The translations under genes and the position numbers were made by a program. Of a stretch of DNA of 28,916 nt, positions 20,901 to 28,916 are shown piece by piece (the stretch's first letter is position 1; the number at the start of each line of letters is the position of its first letter). A model generated the notes under the pieces. That model made no database searches. It saw only the letters and a program-made list of their open reading frames with translations, and was not told the origin of the DNA. Source of the DNA: Mnemiopsis leidyi (lineage: Eukaryota; Ctenophora; Tentaculata; Lobata; Bolinopsidae); the NCBI GenBank assembly GCA_000226015.1, contig JH154060.1, positions 248,648 to 277,563 of the forward strand, in the 5' to 3' direction.

Positions 20901-23900
20901 CAAGAAATTATGTATAAAGTTATGAGTGTTAGATCACTTAAGTTAAGTTGCTTATACCTTGTTGAGGGTAAAATAAAAATATCGACGATGCCCCGACAAA
21001 TCCATATATGACATCACATCTCAAAAGCAATCTCGAGCCCATTGCTATGACCCACAATAAACTTACTGCCGTTTGCTGGGTTTGTAGGCTGTAACAAAGC
21101 TCATCTGATCATACGGAGAGCATGTGATAGAGCAGGAGGGTGCAAAGTTTTCCATGTTGATCGCGTCGCGTCGCGCGTGCATTGACAGGTCCGCGTTGTT
21201 CGTGTTCAGCGTCAACAGCGCGTGTGGGCTCTCATGCCAGTGCAACACTGAGGAAGATTATTTAAGTTAGTCACAACCTTTCCATATTCAATCCATCTCA
21301 TAGTCGCCTCCAAATAGGTGATTTTCAAAATCGTAAAATATTGTCTGAGTCACGTAATTTATTTTGACGAAATCGTCAAACCGAAATACGCATAAAGAGA
21401 AGGAGCGTAGAGGCACATCATCTCGGACGTCACTTGAAGAACTCTAATGGACATTGGGTCCTATTTAAAAACCACGCCTACTTTTGCTTGAAGATAAGTA
21501 GCTGAATTTTTAAAAGGAGAAACACAACACGTGACTCCATCAGGTTTCCGCTCTAATTGTGAAAGCCCCTTTTTAAGAAGCTTTAGACGTTTCAGGCTGA
21601 ATTATTCGGACTGTTTTTAGAGGGCAGCAGAAAAACCAGGACTAATTATTTTCTTGTCGAGTACTTCTAGTTCTCTCAATGATTTAATCCTCTGCATTGT
21701 TTTGAAAGTAAGGCAAAACTACTTTTTCAGTTGGTTATTAGCGACCAATCGCAAATCATGCTGGCTGATTATATAGTTTCGGCCCGTAGATTAATAAATA
21801 GATCAATAACCTTCAAAAGAGTTTACTTTTGATTTGTGAAGCTAGACTTGTAATTTTCTCGCAATACTCATGGCCAAAACTAATTTTTTATTTTTGCCCG
21901 CGCGTCGTATTTAAATGCAAGGTTGAAACAATTAAAATCAATCTTCATTTTACTGCCATCATCAGTTTTTTGCCGACAACCCGGTTTTAAGATACCACTA
22001 CTAACATTTTGATTGCAAACTTGATAAGAAGAACGACTTCCACAGTAGCACGGGTCAGTCTCATAAATCAACATTTTTTCTCACGAGGAAACCCCTGCTG
22101 TAGGACTACATGAAACTAAATCTTGCGTATACTTTATTTGTGTTTTCAAGTGTTATCACGCATACGGAGGGGTGTAGTGATAAACAGATCAAAGTATATC
22201 TCAACGAGCTGAACGTCGAACAGATTTATATTAGCCGTAAGTATTTTTACCAGTGTTAGCCGTAAGTATCTTTACCTGTGTTAGCCGTAAGTTTTGTTCC
22301 TGTGTGTGCTGGCACTGCTGTCAATTTTAACGAGGCTTATCTTACTTACTTATTGAGTATCAGGGAATATCAATACAAATTTCAAATTATACTGTATCAA
22401 TTATAGTCAGTCCTTGAGACATCATGTGTACTATGAAGACGAAACTAACACCCTGGTCACAATTCAGACAGCTATCTTCAGTCTCAACTTTCCATCTCCC
22501 AGGCGTGCTAGCCAAGATCCAGAGTAACACTGCTCATCTCTCCTCCTCACCCTCTCTATCAGAACACTACAAAGACCTGGTTCAACACCTACTGCAGCTC
22601 GCCTCGCCTCACCATCCCACAGTGGTTCACAGACCCACACTCCACCAGCTGCTGACTGAAGGTGCCGAATTTTCAGAAACGATTCTGGAGTTGTTGGAAT
22701 CTGGGGATCTCCATCAACGTATTTCTCTGCGGGATAGAGTAAAGCTGTTAGTGCACGTGTGGTCGACACGAGGGGGGCTGAGAGAGCTGCGAGAGATGTG
22801 TGGAGAGGGTCTGGTTGAGATGGGGGCAGGACCGTCTCCCGACTTGGACAGGGTCCTGTCGAGTTTCGTTAAGTACAAGATATATATTAGTTTCTTGTTG
22901 GCGTACAGTTGCGACTGATATAAAACTCTTGGATATTATTTCAGATTATAGAGAATAAATCATAGATGTGTAGAATTGTTTTGAATAATTTGACTGTTCT
23001 GTCTTTTGTATAATTTTTCGGAATTTAAGTTCTCGTTTAAATTTGTAATGATTCACAATGTAATGATATCAATGCATCGTTTAACAAAAACATTTTTGTC
23101 ACTGGATCGGCACAACTTATGTCTTAAGTATTAACTGTACAGCCTCAATGCATGGGGCTAGGGGGCACTGAGCTCTTCTTTCTGCTGGAGAACCTGTCTA
23201 ACATAGTATCAAGTCGCAATTAGTCTACCCAATTGAGATAGACTAATAATTCTTCGAATTCGAAAAAAGACATTATTTGTGAATTAAAAACACAAAATCA
23301 GAAAGTTCGCGTCAAGATGCAATTGCAAAAAAGTGTTGACTAATGAAAAAGGACAAATGTATAATCGGAAGGTATCGAAGTACAAACTTACAGACTTCAG
23401 TTAGAAATTCAAAAGCACATGTTTGTTCTAGGTTTTAATGATATTGTTAGGTTGGAGTTATTCCTGGTAAGAAGACGTGATGATGTTTATCGTTACGAGC
23501 ACGCCAACACGCGATAGTTACATGAATATCAAATCACAAAGTATCATTTCGAGATCCCTCTTTTCCGAATGAAATAGATCCGCAAACTCAAAACCCGTGA
23601 TATAATACAGTTTTGATTCTCTGGACTTTGCGCTTGAATCTAACAAGCAAACTTCGGGGCAAATTAAAATTCAGAAGTCGGAATTACAGAGGATTTGGTT
23701 TTGGGATCAAGGCCTCGAGCGAGGGTACTTAAGGACAATGCAATGGGCAGATCGGTTACTGACAACACAGAAATTTTAGTCATGCAGTCGTTACAAAATT
23801 TCCTGAGATTTTTTGTCTTAGCGATCCTGCTAGCTCAAGTATTGGGCTGTTCGCTAACCCACCATGAACACATAAGACTCGAGAACGAACAAAAACATAT

Positions 23901-25567
23901 TGGCGGTAAGAGATTACTTTAAATTGTTTTTATTGGCCTTCTTTTTTATCGCAGATTAATCACTTGTTTATTGTTCAATCTTATTCAAATCAGAACAGCC
24001 AAGATTAAACACAAAAACTGAACATTTCACGACCTTCATCTAATCCCTTGTTTCTTGCAGTTTTGCTAGCACTAGTCCAAAAAACTTGGTCCAAATCGCT
24101 GAACTACAAAGATCTGACCGACCACCTGATGAAGCTGCAAACCACCGACCTGGTCGGACTGTTGAGCGAGGGGTTGAGATTCTCGAACATCATAATGGAC
24201 TGGCTCAATGACAACACAGCAGACCTACATCTACACACGACAGTCTCCCAGAAAGTGAGACTCAGAGTTCACGTCGGGAAGACCTTAACTATGCTTAAAG
24301 AACTTCAGTTCTCGTGTAGCTTAATGGTAGACTTTTCTTCTGGGACCGAAATTAGTTTTGAGAACGTAGTATCGAGTTTCATTAAGTACAAGGTTTACTT
24401 AGGGATCTACTCTAGGCAGTAGTTTGTAGAAACTTACAGACATTTTTATAGGATTTAGAATTTAATACTAGGTTGATTAGCATGTCGTGTTTGCTTATTG
24501 AAGTAACTAAAATTAAACAAATGGCATGATATGTATATAGTTAAGGAAAACGGCTGAAGAATGGGCTTTTTTCATTTAAAATTAACTTAAAGGAAAAGAA
24601 CAAAAAAATTGACAACTTATTTGTGGATTAATTTAAATACAGTAAACAATATTTATGAAACAATTATTTATTCAACCAAGCAGTTGTAATTTCAATCTTG
24701 GCAAAAAGTAGGAAATTAAAAACTTACACAATTTTCCGGGTTTGGATTTATTCGTAGGATCTTCCCGAAAATGTCGATAGGGTTTAAATCTGAATATTGA
24801 AGCCGTAAGGGAAGGGAAAGAACAACGGCTTAATTGAAATGAAATCCATAAAAATCTAAATCAATACAGAATAAAAGAAGTTTAAACTAGCTAAAAGTCG
24901 GAAAACTCTGCAAACCTTCGATTGATGTCCCAAATCTCGACATATCGTGACGAGTGAGAGTGAGAAGCTAAGAGATACTCGCATACAGGACTCCACTTTA
25001 TGCTATACGCTGAGTTACGGGTGGTGATGAGTGTCATCTCGTTGTGCAGATGATATTCCTTGCTGTAGTCAACATCCCAGATCTAGGAAACAACGTTGTC
25101 AAATAGTCGAGTTTAAGAACCTTGTAAGGTTACAAGAATAATTTGAAAACGAGTAAAACGCTGAAAGTAAAACAAGGAAAAATAAGGCTTCTCACGAAAC
25201 TGATATAGATTGACGAATAATTTAACTTCCGCTATCCGTCGAATTTCCCATTACCAACATATTTGGTCGTATTAATAGCTGCACGATAGCGAAACTAAAC
25301 AAACTTTCGCAATACCTTGATGTTAGTCTGCCCGCTTGTAGCAAGTCTGTTTCTGATTTTAGGATTCCACTCACACTTGAGAGTTCTATTTTCATGAGCT
25401 GAGAACTTGAACTTCCGTGAGACGGGCCGTTTCTCAGATCTCAGCTTGTCCGTGGAGGTGTTTCGCAAGTCGTAGATCGTTACGTCGTGGTTCTCGCTTG
25501 CTACTGCAAACTGATTCTCATCGTGCGGATCAAACTTGATATCCAGAACTCCGTCGTTAGCGTAAGT
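11941..25567 (-). CDS. WDR24: WDR24, GATOR2 subunit (partial, ten exons found)
   Basis: WDR24 is a WD40/RING-like subunit of GATOR2, which activates mTORC1 at lysosomes when amino acids are present. Exons on the minus strand: 25567-25316 and 25082-24916 (WD40 repeats; TIYDLR, NRLATSGQTNIK/IWDVDY, YVEIWDINR), 21247-21067 (LHWHESPHALLTLN), 20418-20314, 19335-19179 (FRYLAKNYKFSGMSLEELC, then HHNAK), 18874-18736 (VAETQELLHVASNWRLLSVL), 17945-17855, 14318-14257, 14024-13873 (acidic linker) and 12210-11941. The last has C-x2-C pairs, VKGLYIWCQGC, HGGHPDHM and CPAACGHACQFS. Introns are GT-AG with matching phases except at two breaks. One phase 2-to-1 exon is missing between 24916 and 21247. The helical segment before the RING-like domain (about 110 residues in relatives) is missing between 13873 and 12210, where the N gap lies. 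The first propeller repeats are off-window. Identity is from family knowledge; exon ends are by eye. Confidence 0.9.
12236..12318. repeat. AT-rich simple repeat
   Basis: Runs of TATATAATAATAAGTATTAT between the last two recognisable landmarks of WDR24. Confidence 0.85.
12389..12580 (-). other. coding-like remnant of unknown origin
   Basis: A 63-codon minus-strand frame reads NQLYNSKSYPVTCNSNRG, then VSKQIRMDLREKGVNVKLL and FTTAVTNPGCADH before a stop. A neighbouring frame continues plausibly (TTSVNLGPTSHSAPMDW), as if frameshifted. It does not resemble WDR24, so I take it for a decayed mobile-element or gene fragment. The family is unknown to me. Confidence 0.3.
12660..12830. repeat. poly-A-rich tracts
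   Basis: Several A runs with AAAAGGAAAAAA words, possibly the tail of a retroposed copy on the plus strand. They sit just left of the gap and may have hampered assembly. Confidence 0.7.
12999..13361. other. assembly gap (run of N)
   Basis: Undetermined bases; the true length is unknown. The gap falls between the WDR24 exon ending at 13873 and the RING-like exon starting at 12210, where the missing helical segment should be encoded. Confidence 0.99.
13630..13725. repeat. GC-rich hairpin and a degraded copy
   Basis: A perfect 11-bp stem with a 3-base loop: 13641-13651 pairs with 13655-13665 around TTC. Outer CGGCC/GGCCG arms add to it. A shorter, diverged copy (CAGGCCACTGCCTTCGGCC) follows at about 13692. 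The composition is very different from the AT-rich surroundings. Confidence 0.9.
14319..15267. other. no further gene seen; WDR24 intron upstream of the nested pentraxin gene
   Basis: AT-rich intron of WDR24 that must contain the promoter of the nested plus-strand gene. I recognise no TATA box or conserved element. Confidence 0.45.
15268..17442 (+). CDS. secreted pentraxin-domain protein with glycosylated coiled coil
   Basis: The ATG at 15268 opens a signal peptide (residues 1-19, LLLTLFFYVANG). A pentraxin domain follows at about 28-198. It has paired Cys57 and Cys116, YNCLSWSS matching the pentraxin signature with Tyr for the first His, and FGNEQDGLGTGMD in place of the calcium loop. Residues about 210-350 form a coiled coil with nine N-x-S/T sequons and a 14-residue repeat (RSETGLNKT, RSETRLNET). 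The open frame ends at 16422 in TAG directly before a GTAAGAG. An earlier GT at 16418 leaves phase 1 and fits two homologous terminal exons: 16581-16684 (LFIGVRIGDKIIE) and 17237-17442 (HFVGVRMTNRVIE). These may be alternative 3' exons. Pentraxins bind microbial or apoptotic surfaces and usually form pentamers. The gene lies inside a WDR24 intron on the opposite strand. The C-terminal fold is unknown. Confidence 0.8.
17443..17854. other. no gene seen (WDR24 intron)
   Basis: AT-rich sequence between the last pentraxin exon and the WDR24 exon 17945-17855. A donor-like AAG/GTAAAA at about 17459 hints at splicing in the 3' UTR of the pentraxin transcript. Confidence 0.4.
17929..18537. repeat. 43-bp minisatellite, 14 copies, carrying a WDR24 3' splice site
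   Basis: Fourteen 43-bp units (GTAGATAGTACC words at 43-bp steps from 17935; the last unit has a small insert). On the minus strand each unit contains ATATCGTGCCCAG/GTACTATCTACAGTGAC, the acceptor and first codons of the WDR24 exon that starts at 17945. The unit is not a multiple of three and reading through it meets a stop, so only the exon-proximal acceptor keeps the frame. Confidence 0.93.
18851..19163. repeat. 42-bp minisatellite carrying a WDR24 3' splice site, in frame
   Basis: Units of 42 bp on the minus strand read CACGCCAG/GTAGCTGAAACT and so on: the acceptor plus the first eight codons (VAETQELL) of the WDR24 exon 18874-18736. Six boundary copies (18874, 18916, 18958, 19000, 19042, 19084) are in frame with no stops, and each would add VAETQELLYKLSRQ or a close variant. 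A seventh (19139) has a 13-bp insertion and is out of frame. Confidence 0.93.
19332..19685. repeat. 33-bp minisatellite carrying a WDR24 3' splice site, in frame
   Basis: Eleven units at 33-bp steps from 19332 to 19662. On the minus strand eight carry CTCCTATATACCCAG/GATAACT or a near variant; the outer three have CCGAG or CCTAAG. The frame is open throughout and encodes ITVIPDSYIPR repeats. The proximal acceptor (exon start 19335, phase 2) joins exactly to the donor at 20314 and to the conserved WDR24 segment that follows. Confidence 0.93.
19686..20167. other. no gene seen (WDR24 intron)
   Basis: AT-rich intronic sequence; nothing recognised on either strand. Confidence 0.5.
20168..20280. 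promoter_or_regulatory. cluster of ACGT/CRE-like motifs in a WDR24 intron
   Basis: Nine ACGT cores in about 110 bp, including one full CRE (TGACGTCA, 20208-20215) and several TGACGTGACGT doublets. The stretch is CpG-dense in a CpG-poor region and starts just inside the intron after the exon 20418-20314. It could be an intronic enhancer or merely a decayed GTGACGT repeat. Confidence 0.35.
20419..21066. other. no gene seen (WDR24 intron)
   Basis: A 73-codon plus frame at 20442-20663 has no motif or splice support and is not called. Confidence 0.45.
22110..22918 (+). CDS. small secreted, probably helical protein, paralogue 1
   Basis: Two exons encode 180 residues. Exon 22110-22236 carries the ATG, a signal peptide (LAYTLFVFSSVITHTEG) and GCS at the predicted mature start. 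Its donor GTAAGT leaves phase 1. Exon 22503-22918 follows the acceptor TTTCCATCTCCCAG and begins RVLAKIQ. Three cysteines lie at residues 22, 142 and 179. Predicted helices are separated by loops; the longest conserved blocks are LLTEGAEFSETILELLESG and SSFVKYKIY near the end. AATAAA at 22954 follows the stop. The gene at 23782 has the same structure, intron phase and motifs, so the two are tandem duplicates. Size, signal peptide, helix content and a phase-1 intron recall helical cytokines, but I do not recognise the family. The gene lies within a WDR24 intron, opposite strand. Confidence 0.78.
22229..22300 (+). repeat. triplicated 5' splice site of the small secreted gene
   Basis: Three tandem copies, about 25 bp apart, of TTAGCC/GTAAGT with TTTTTACCAGTG-like spacers. 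The first is the donor that ends exon 1 at 22236. Use of the second or third would add an in-frame TAG. Confidence 0.85.
22954..22959 (+). terminator. AATAAA polyadenylation signal
   Basis: AATAAA lies 36 bp after the stop codon of the secreted gene at 22110-22918, a short but normal 3' UTR. Confidence 0.6.
22960..23781. other. no gene seen between the two paralogues
   Basis: AT-rich spacer that must carry the promoter of the second paralogue. On the minus strand it is WDR24 intron; I searched it for the missing WDR24 exon and did not find it. Confidence 0.45.
23782..24422 (+). CDS. small secreted, probably helical protein, paralogue 2
   Basis: Two exons encode 161 residues. Exon 23782-23905 starts at the ATG just before the signal peptide (FLRFFVLAILLAQVLG) and has GCS at residues 22-24, as in the first paralogue. 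Its donor GTAAGA leaves phase 1. Exon 24061-24422 follows a strong acceptor (CTTGTTTCTTGCAG) and begins VLLALVQKTW. Residues shared with the first paralogue include LLSEG, FS, LRVHV and SSFIKYKVY, plus a cysteine (127) after the third predicted helix. It lacks the last cysteine of paralogue 1 and is shorter between the first and second helices. An in-frame ATG exists upstream (23742), but the chosen one gives a normal signal peptide. Function is unknown; a secreted ligand is an inference from shape only. Confidence 0.78.
24423..24915. other. no gene seen (WDR24 intron)
   Basis: AT-rich; holds the 3' UTR of the second paralogue. I found no match to the missing WDR24 exon. Confidence 0.45.
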
Positions 25568-26249
25568 CTAGGAAAAGATATCTATCATTAATCTTACCAG
25601 TATGCATAATTTGTCATCTTGATTACTGATTGGGTTGAGCGGATCATTGTCGTGTAAAATCGTTTAGGAACACGATTAGCCATTCAGGCGTAATCGTTTT
25701 TAAGAGATATTGAAGACCATTAAAACATAGATTCGAACTTTGGTTGCTAGGATTATAAAAGGGAAAATTGATATTTTGATTGATAGAACTGCTTTCACTT
25801 TTGAATTTCGTTGATGGATCAACATCGCCACGAAGTGTAGATTTGCGCATTGCTCGATCACATGTGCGCGGCGTAATGCGCGGCTTAAAGAAATATAGAA
25901 ACTGGATGTTGGGTTGCAACAAACAAATCGCGCCGGCCGTTTTCAGTAGATGAATCCGAAAAATGTATCAGAATTGGGACAGTTCGGTCAGTAAATTAAG
26001 GGGTGAAAATCGTAACTACAACACTTGAATTTGGATGCAGGTTTTAAGTTTGATTGATTTCTACATGTTAAAGCCTCTTTGGACATCCTGATGTGCTCCT
26101 GGTTCATGGAATGAACAAAAATGAACAAAAATGGACGAAAATTTCAAATTTTTCAAATCGGCCCAAAATGACCTGAATTCGGTTTGTATCTGTCCTAGGA
26201 GTGTTCTTGCGAAGTATAAGCCTTCCAGGGTGTCCTGGAGGGAAATGAG
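25568..26249. other. no gene seen; WDR24 intron upstream of the propeller exons
   Basis: The preceding WDR24 exon is not visible before the LINE. The 92-codon minus frame at 25644-25922 has no WD40 character. Positions 26104-26250 (ATGAACAAAAATGAAC words and a CCTTCCAGG/CCTGGAGG inverted pair) may be another repeat. Confidence 0.4.
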
Positions 26250-28916
26250 GTGAATGAATGAATAAATGAATAATAGATAATGATGCCAGCATCATCACAC
26301 ATAATCACTCAAAATATCTAAATAAATTTAAAATTGTTAAAAGCTAAAAAGGTATGAAAAATCTAATGAATGTTTATAAATCTCTTCTGAGCTACAATAG
26401 GATTATCCTTTAGATAGATATTATGCTTTAACTTATTCTCCAAATAATATACACCTTCTATTTTATTTAAAACTTCATCAGAGATTTCCCAAACATTTCC
26501 TACACAACATATTCCTGAAGCTTTAGTTTTACACTTAAACACTTCTAAATTGGATTTAAAAACGTTTAAACTATATGAAATCTTAACCTCAATAGGTAAC
26601 TTATTCCATATTAACATAACCCAAAATAATTTCTCCTCATTCGATTGATCTTTGAATCTTTACTCTTTCCCGGTTTACAAAGTACATTTAATCCAGATCT
26701 ACTAAAATTCAAAACACCACTCAACTGTGATAAACCTTGGCTAGCTTTGTATACTTCAATCAGATCACCTCTTGAACGTCTCTCAGCGAGAGTGGTCAGC
26801 TGCAGAATCTGCAGTCGCTCAGAGTAAGGAAGCTGGCCTACCCCTGCAATCATCCTCGTAAAGCGTCTCTGGACGCTCTCAATCCTCAGTATTAAGGACC
26901 AATTTCCATGCTCTGCTGCAGGATTCCAAAGCTGAACGCAGTATTCAAGATGTGGCCTGATTAGAGTTTTGTAAACCCTTAGCATTAAAAATCTTTCCCT
27001 ACTTATCAAATTTCTTGGAATCCAGCACAATATTTGATTAGCTTTACTGATGCACGACTCAACCTGATCATTCCAAAGCAAGGTGCCAGAGGTAAGAACA
27101 CCTAAATCCTTTTCTTGTTCGGTTTTCTTAAGATTTCTACCATTTAATACATAATGCAAGTGTCCGTTGCCATTCAATTCAATGTTTAATACTTTACATT
27201 CATTAGTATTAAATTCAAGTAACCAGTTTCTTTCCCAGTCCTCCAGACTTTTTAGATCATTATCAATAACAGTCTTGTCGGATAGATTTCCGATCAACTT
27301 AAGATCATCAGCAAATGTTTTAACACTGCTTTTAAGACAATCTGGAAGATCATTAATGGACAGTATGAATAAAAGTGGTCCTAAAACTGAACCCTGTGGT
27401 ATCCCTGATAAAATGTTTTTTAAAGTGGAAAATTCACCCTGTACTGAAACTCTAAAAGTTCTACCAACTAAAAAGTCCCTGATTATATCTAATACTTTAC
27501 CATCAATTCCTAAGCCCTGAAGCTTTAAAATTAGTCTATTGTGAGGCACTTTATCAAAAGCCTTTCTAAAATCAAAATAAAGAATGTCAACTGGAATACC
27601 CTCCTCAATTAGTTCCATAACACTATCCATAGTTTCAAATAGATTACTGAGACATGATTTACCTTTAACAAACCCATGCTGGTCTGGACTAATCTTACTT
27701 TCTACAAACAATAAAATTTCGTCCCTTAAATCCATAAATTTTACAGAGAATACAAGTTAACGAGACAGGTCTATAGTTTAAAGGATCTGACTTAGAACCA
27801 CTCTTAAACAATGCAGAGAGATTGGCAGATTTCCAAACTTGAGGCAACTTTCCACTATCAGTGCATTTTCTAAATAATTTAACAATTGCATTGACAAAAG
27901 ATGAATCATCAGCCAATGACTTCATAAGTTTAGGATGCACCCCATCAGAACCGTAACTTTTAAAACAATCTAAACTCTCTAGTTCATGTTTTACTTTGTC
28001 GAATGTAATATTAATATCTCCAAGAATATCTGCTTCAGATTTAAATTCAGGCCTCCCAACACTTGGTAGGTCCTCTGGCTCATGAACAAATACCGAACTG
28101 AAGGCTTCTGCAAGTGCTTCAGCACTTTCAGCAGGACTGCCTGTCCTTGAACCATCATCCCTCTCAAGTGTTAAAACTCCTGTATTTAACTGCCTCTTGT
28201 TACGTAAATAACTGTAAAAACCTTTACAATTAGTCCTAAGATTATTAGTAAGCTTCTTTTCATGGTTATATTTCAATCTAAATTCCTCATCCGAATACAG
28301 TTCATCTTTCATAAAAGCATAGCTATAATTCTCTTTGGTAGGAGATTCAATAAAATAATTCCAAGCAGCATCTTTATTTTTCCTCATGCGCTTTAATGAT
28401 GAATTAGACCAGGGTAAGTTTAGTGGTCTAATACTGGAGTCAAACCTGGACATAGGCACAACACCAGAAAAACCATCAAGCTTTTCCCTGAGCTCATTTC
28501 ACATTAATACAGAACTAATATCTTTACTGGAATAATCCCAATCTACATTCTCAATACTATACTTCAAAATATCACTAGGTAAAACTTTTGACCAAGAGGG
28601 TTTCTTCACAACAGGTTTACTGTGGTTTTGGGGCTTTTTCAAGGAAATACCAAGTTCGTTTTTCATGGACACATGGTCACTCTTTCCCAGGTTGGAAAGT
28701 AATTTTACACTAGATACTAATGCATCATTAGTATATAAGACTTGGTCAAGAAGGCTCTTTTGCAAAACCCCTTGAACCATTCTACATCTTGTTATTTCAT
28801 TGACAAGCCCCCAACTTAAACCAGGCTGAGTAAAAGCATCCATAAACTCCAGCTGTTGTAATAAAGATTTATTATTAGTAGAACTATCACAATTTTTCAA
28901 ACTTCCAGTTTCCCAT
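26250..28916 (-). mobile_element. non-LTR retrotransposon (LINE, CR1-group type), 5' end beyond window
   Basis: On the minus strand the element holds an apurinic-type endonuclease C-terminus (SLLDQVLYTND, LGKSDH), a linker, a reverse transcriptase and a C-terminal WNKLPIEV motif. A short 3' UTR and a (TGAA)n/(TTCA)n microsatellite at about 26252-26276 close it. Endonuclease plus reverse transcriptase in one frame and a microsatellite rather than poly-A tail suggest the CR1/L2 side of the LINE tree. The clade assignment is an inference. It lies in or beside the upstream part of WDR24, in the same orientation. Confidence 0.9.
26363..28916 (-). pseudogene. broken LINE ORF2 (endonuclease-reverse transcriptase)
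   Basis: The polyprotein frame is broken at least three times. There is an in-frame TGA at 28501-28499 between SSVLM and NELREKL. A one-base insertion near 27745 separates LTCILCKI from DLRDEILLFVES. A frameshift near 26613 separates MRRNYFG from LIWNKLPIEV. The reverse-transcriptase core is still readable: LYFDFRKAFDKVPH, SGIPQGSVLGPLLF and the catalytic FADD (residues 141-144 of the 27735-26611 frame). The copy cannot make its protein and must have been inactive for some time. The endonuclease start is outside the window. Confidence 0.9.

Noticed and set aside
21880..22074. Minus-strand 64-codon frame as the missing WDR24 exon
   Set aside because: No WD40 character, and it lacks a suitable acceptor and donor with phase 2-to-1.
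22464..22769. Minus-strand frame over the first secreted gene
   Set aside because: Antisense of exon 2, which is supported by its paralogue.

Overview
This is animal (metazoan, non-vertebrate) nuclear DNA. It is AT-rich, its genes are cut by short GT-AG introns, and it carries tRNA-derived SINEs, a broken LINE, many minisatellites and one assembly gap. The phylum cannot be named from this window. Most coding sequence is in short exons that only appear when splice sites and intron phases are followed by eye.

Layout. Positions 1-372 hold a partial SINE and a 52-bp minisatellite. Positions 866-2177 (minus) hold five exons of a BTB-BACK (KLHL-type) protein, with a 52-bp perfect palindrome just upstream of its ATG. 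Positions 2944-3832 (minus) hold the two last exons of a protein with a C-terminal membrane anchor. Positions 4280-4835 are an A-rich array. Positions 5-9.2 kb hold no gene that I can support. A SINE/pseudo-tRNA cluster lies at 9.25-9.92 kb. A dispanin (CD225) gene (plus) runs from 10004 to 11021. From 11941 to 25567 the minus strand carries WDR24, a GATOR2 subunit of the amino-acid/mTORC1 pathway. I recovered ten exons, from the middle of the WD40 propeller to the C-terminal RING-like domain. Its 5' exons lie outside the window, and two internal segments are missing, one probably in the N gap at 12999-13361. A dead LINE fills 26.25 kb to the right edge on the minus strand.

Three plus-strand genes for secreted proteins sit inside WDR24 introns: a pentraxin-domain protein with a heavily sequon-marked coiled coil (15268-17442), and two tandem paralogues of a small, apparently helical, cytokine-like secreted protein that I do not recognise (22110-22918 and 23782-24422).

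The most striking feature is that tandem arrays repeatedly coincide with exon boundaries. Three successive WDR24 introns end in arrays (33, 42 and 43 bp) whose unit contains the 3' splice site plus the first codons of the next exon. The terminal coding segment of WDR24 is itself triplicated. One cytokine-like gene has its 5' splice site triplicated, and the KLHL array looks like a further case. In the 33- and 42-bp arrays every acceptor near the exon is in frame, so the gene could make length isoforms differing by 11 or 14 residues per unit.
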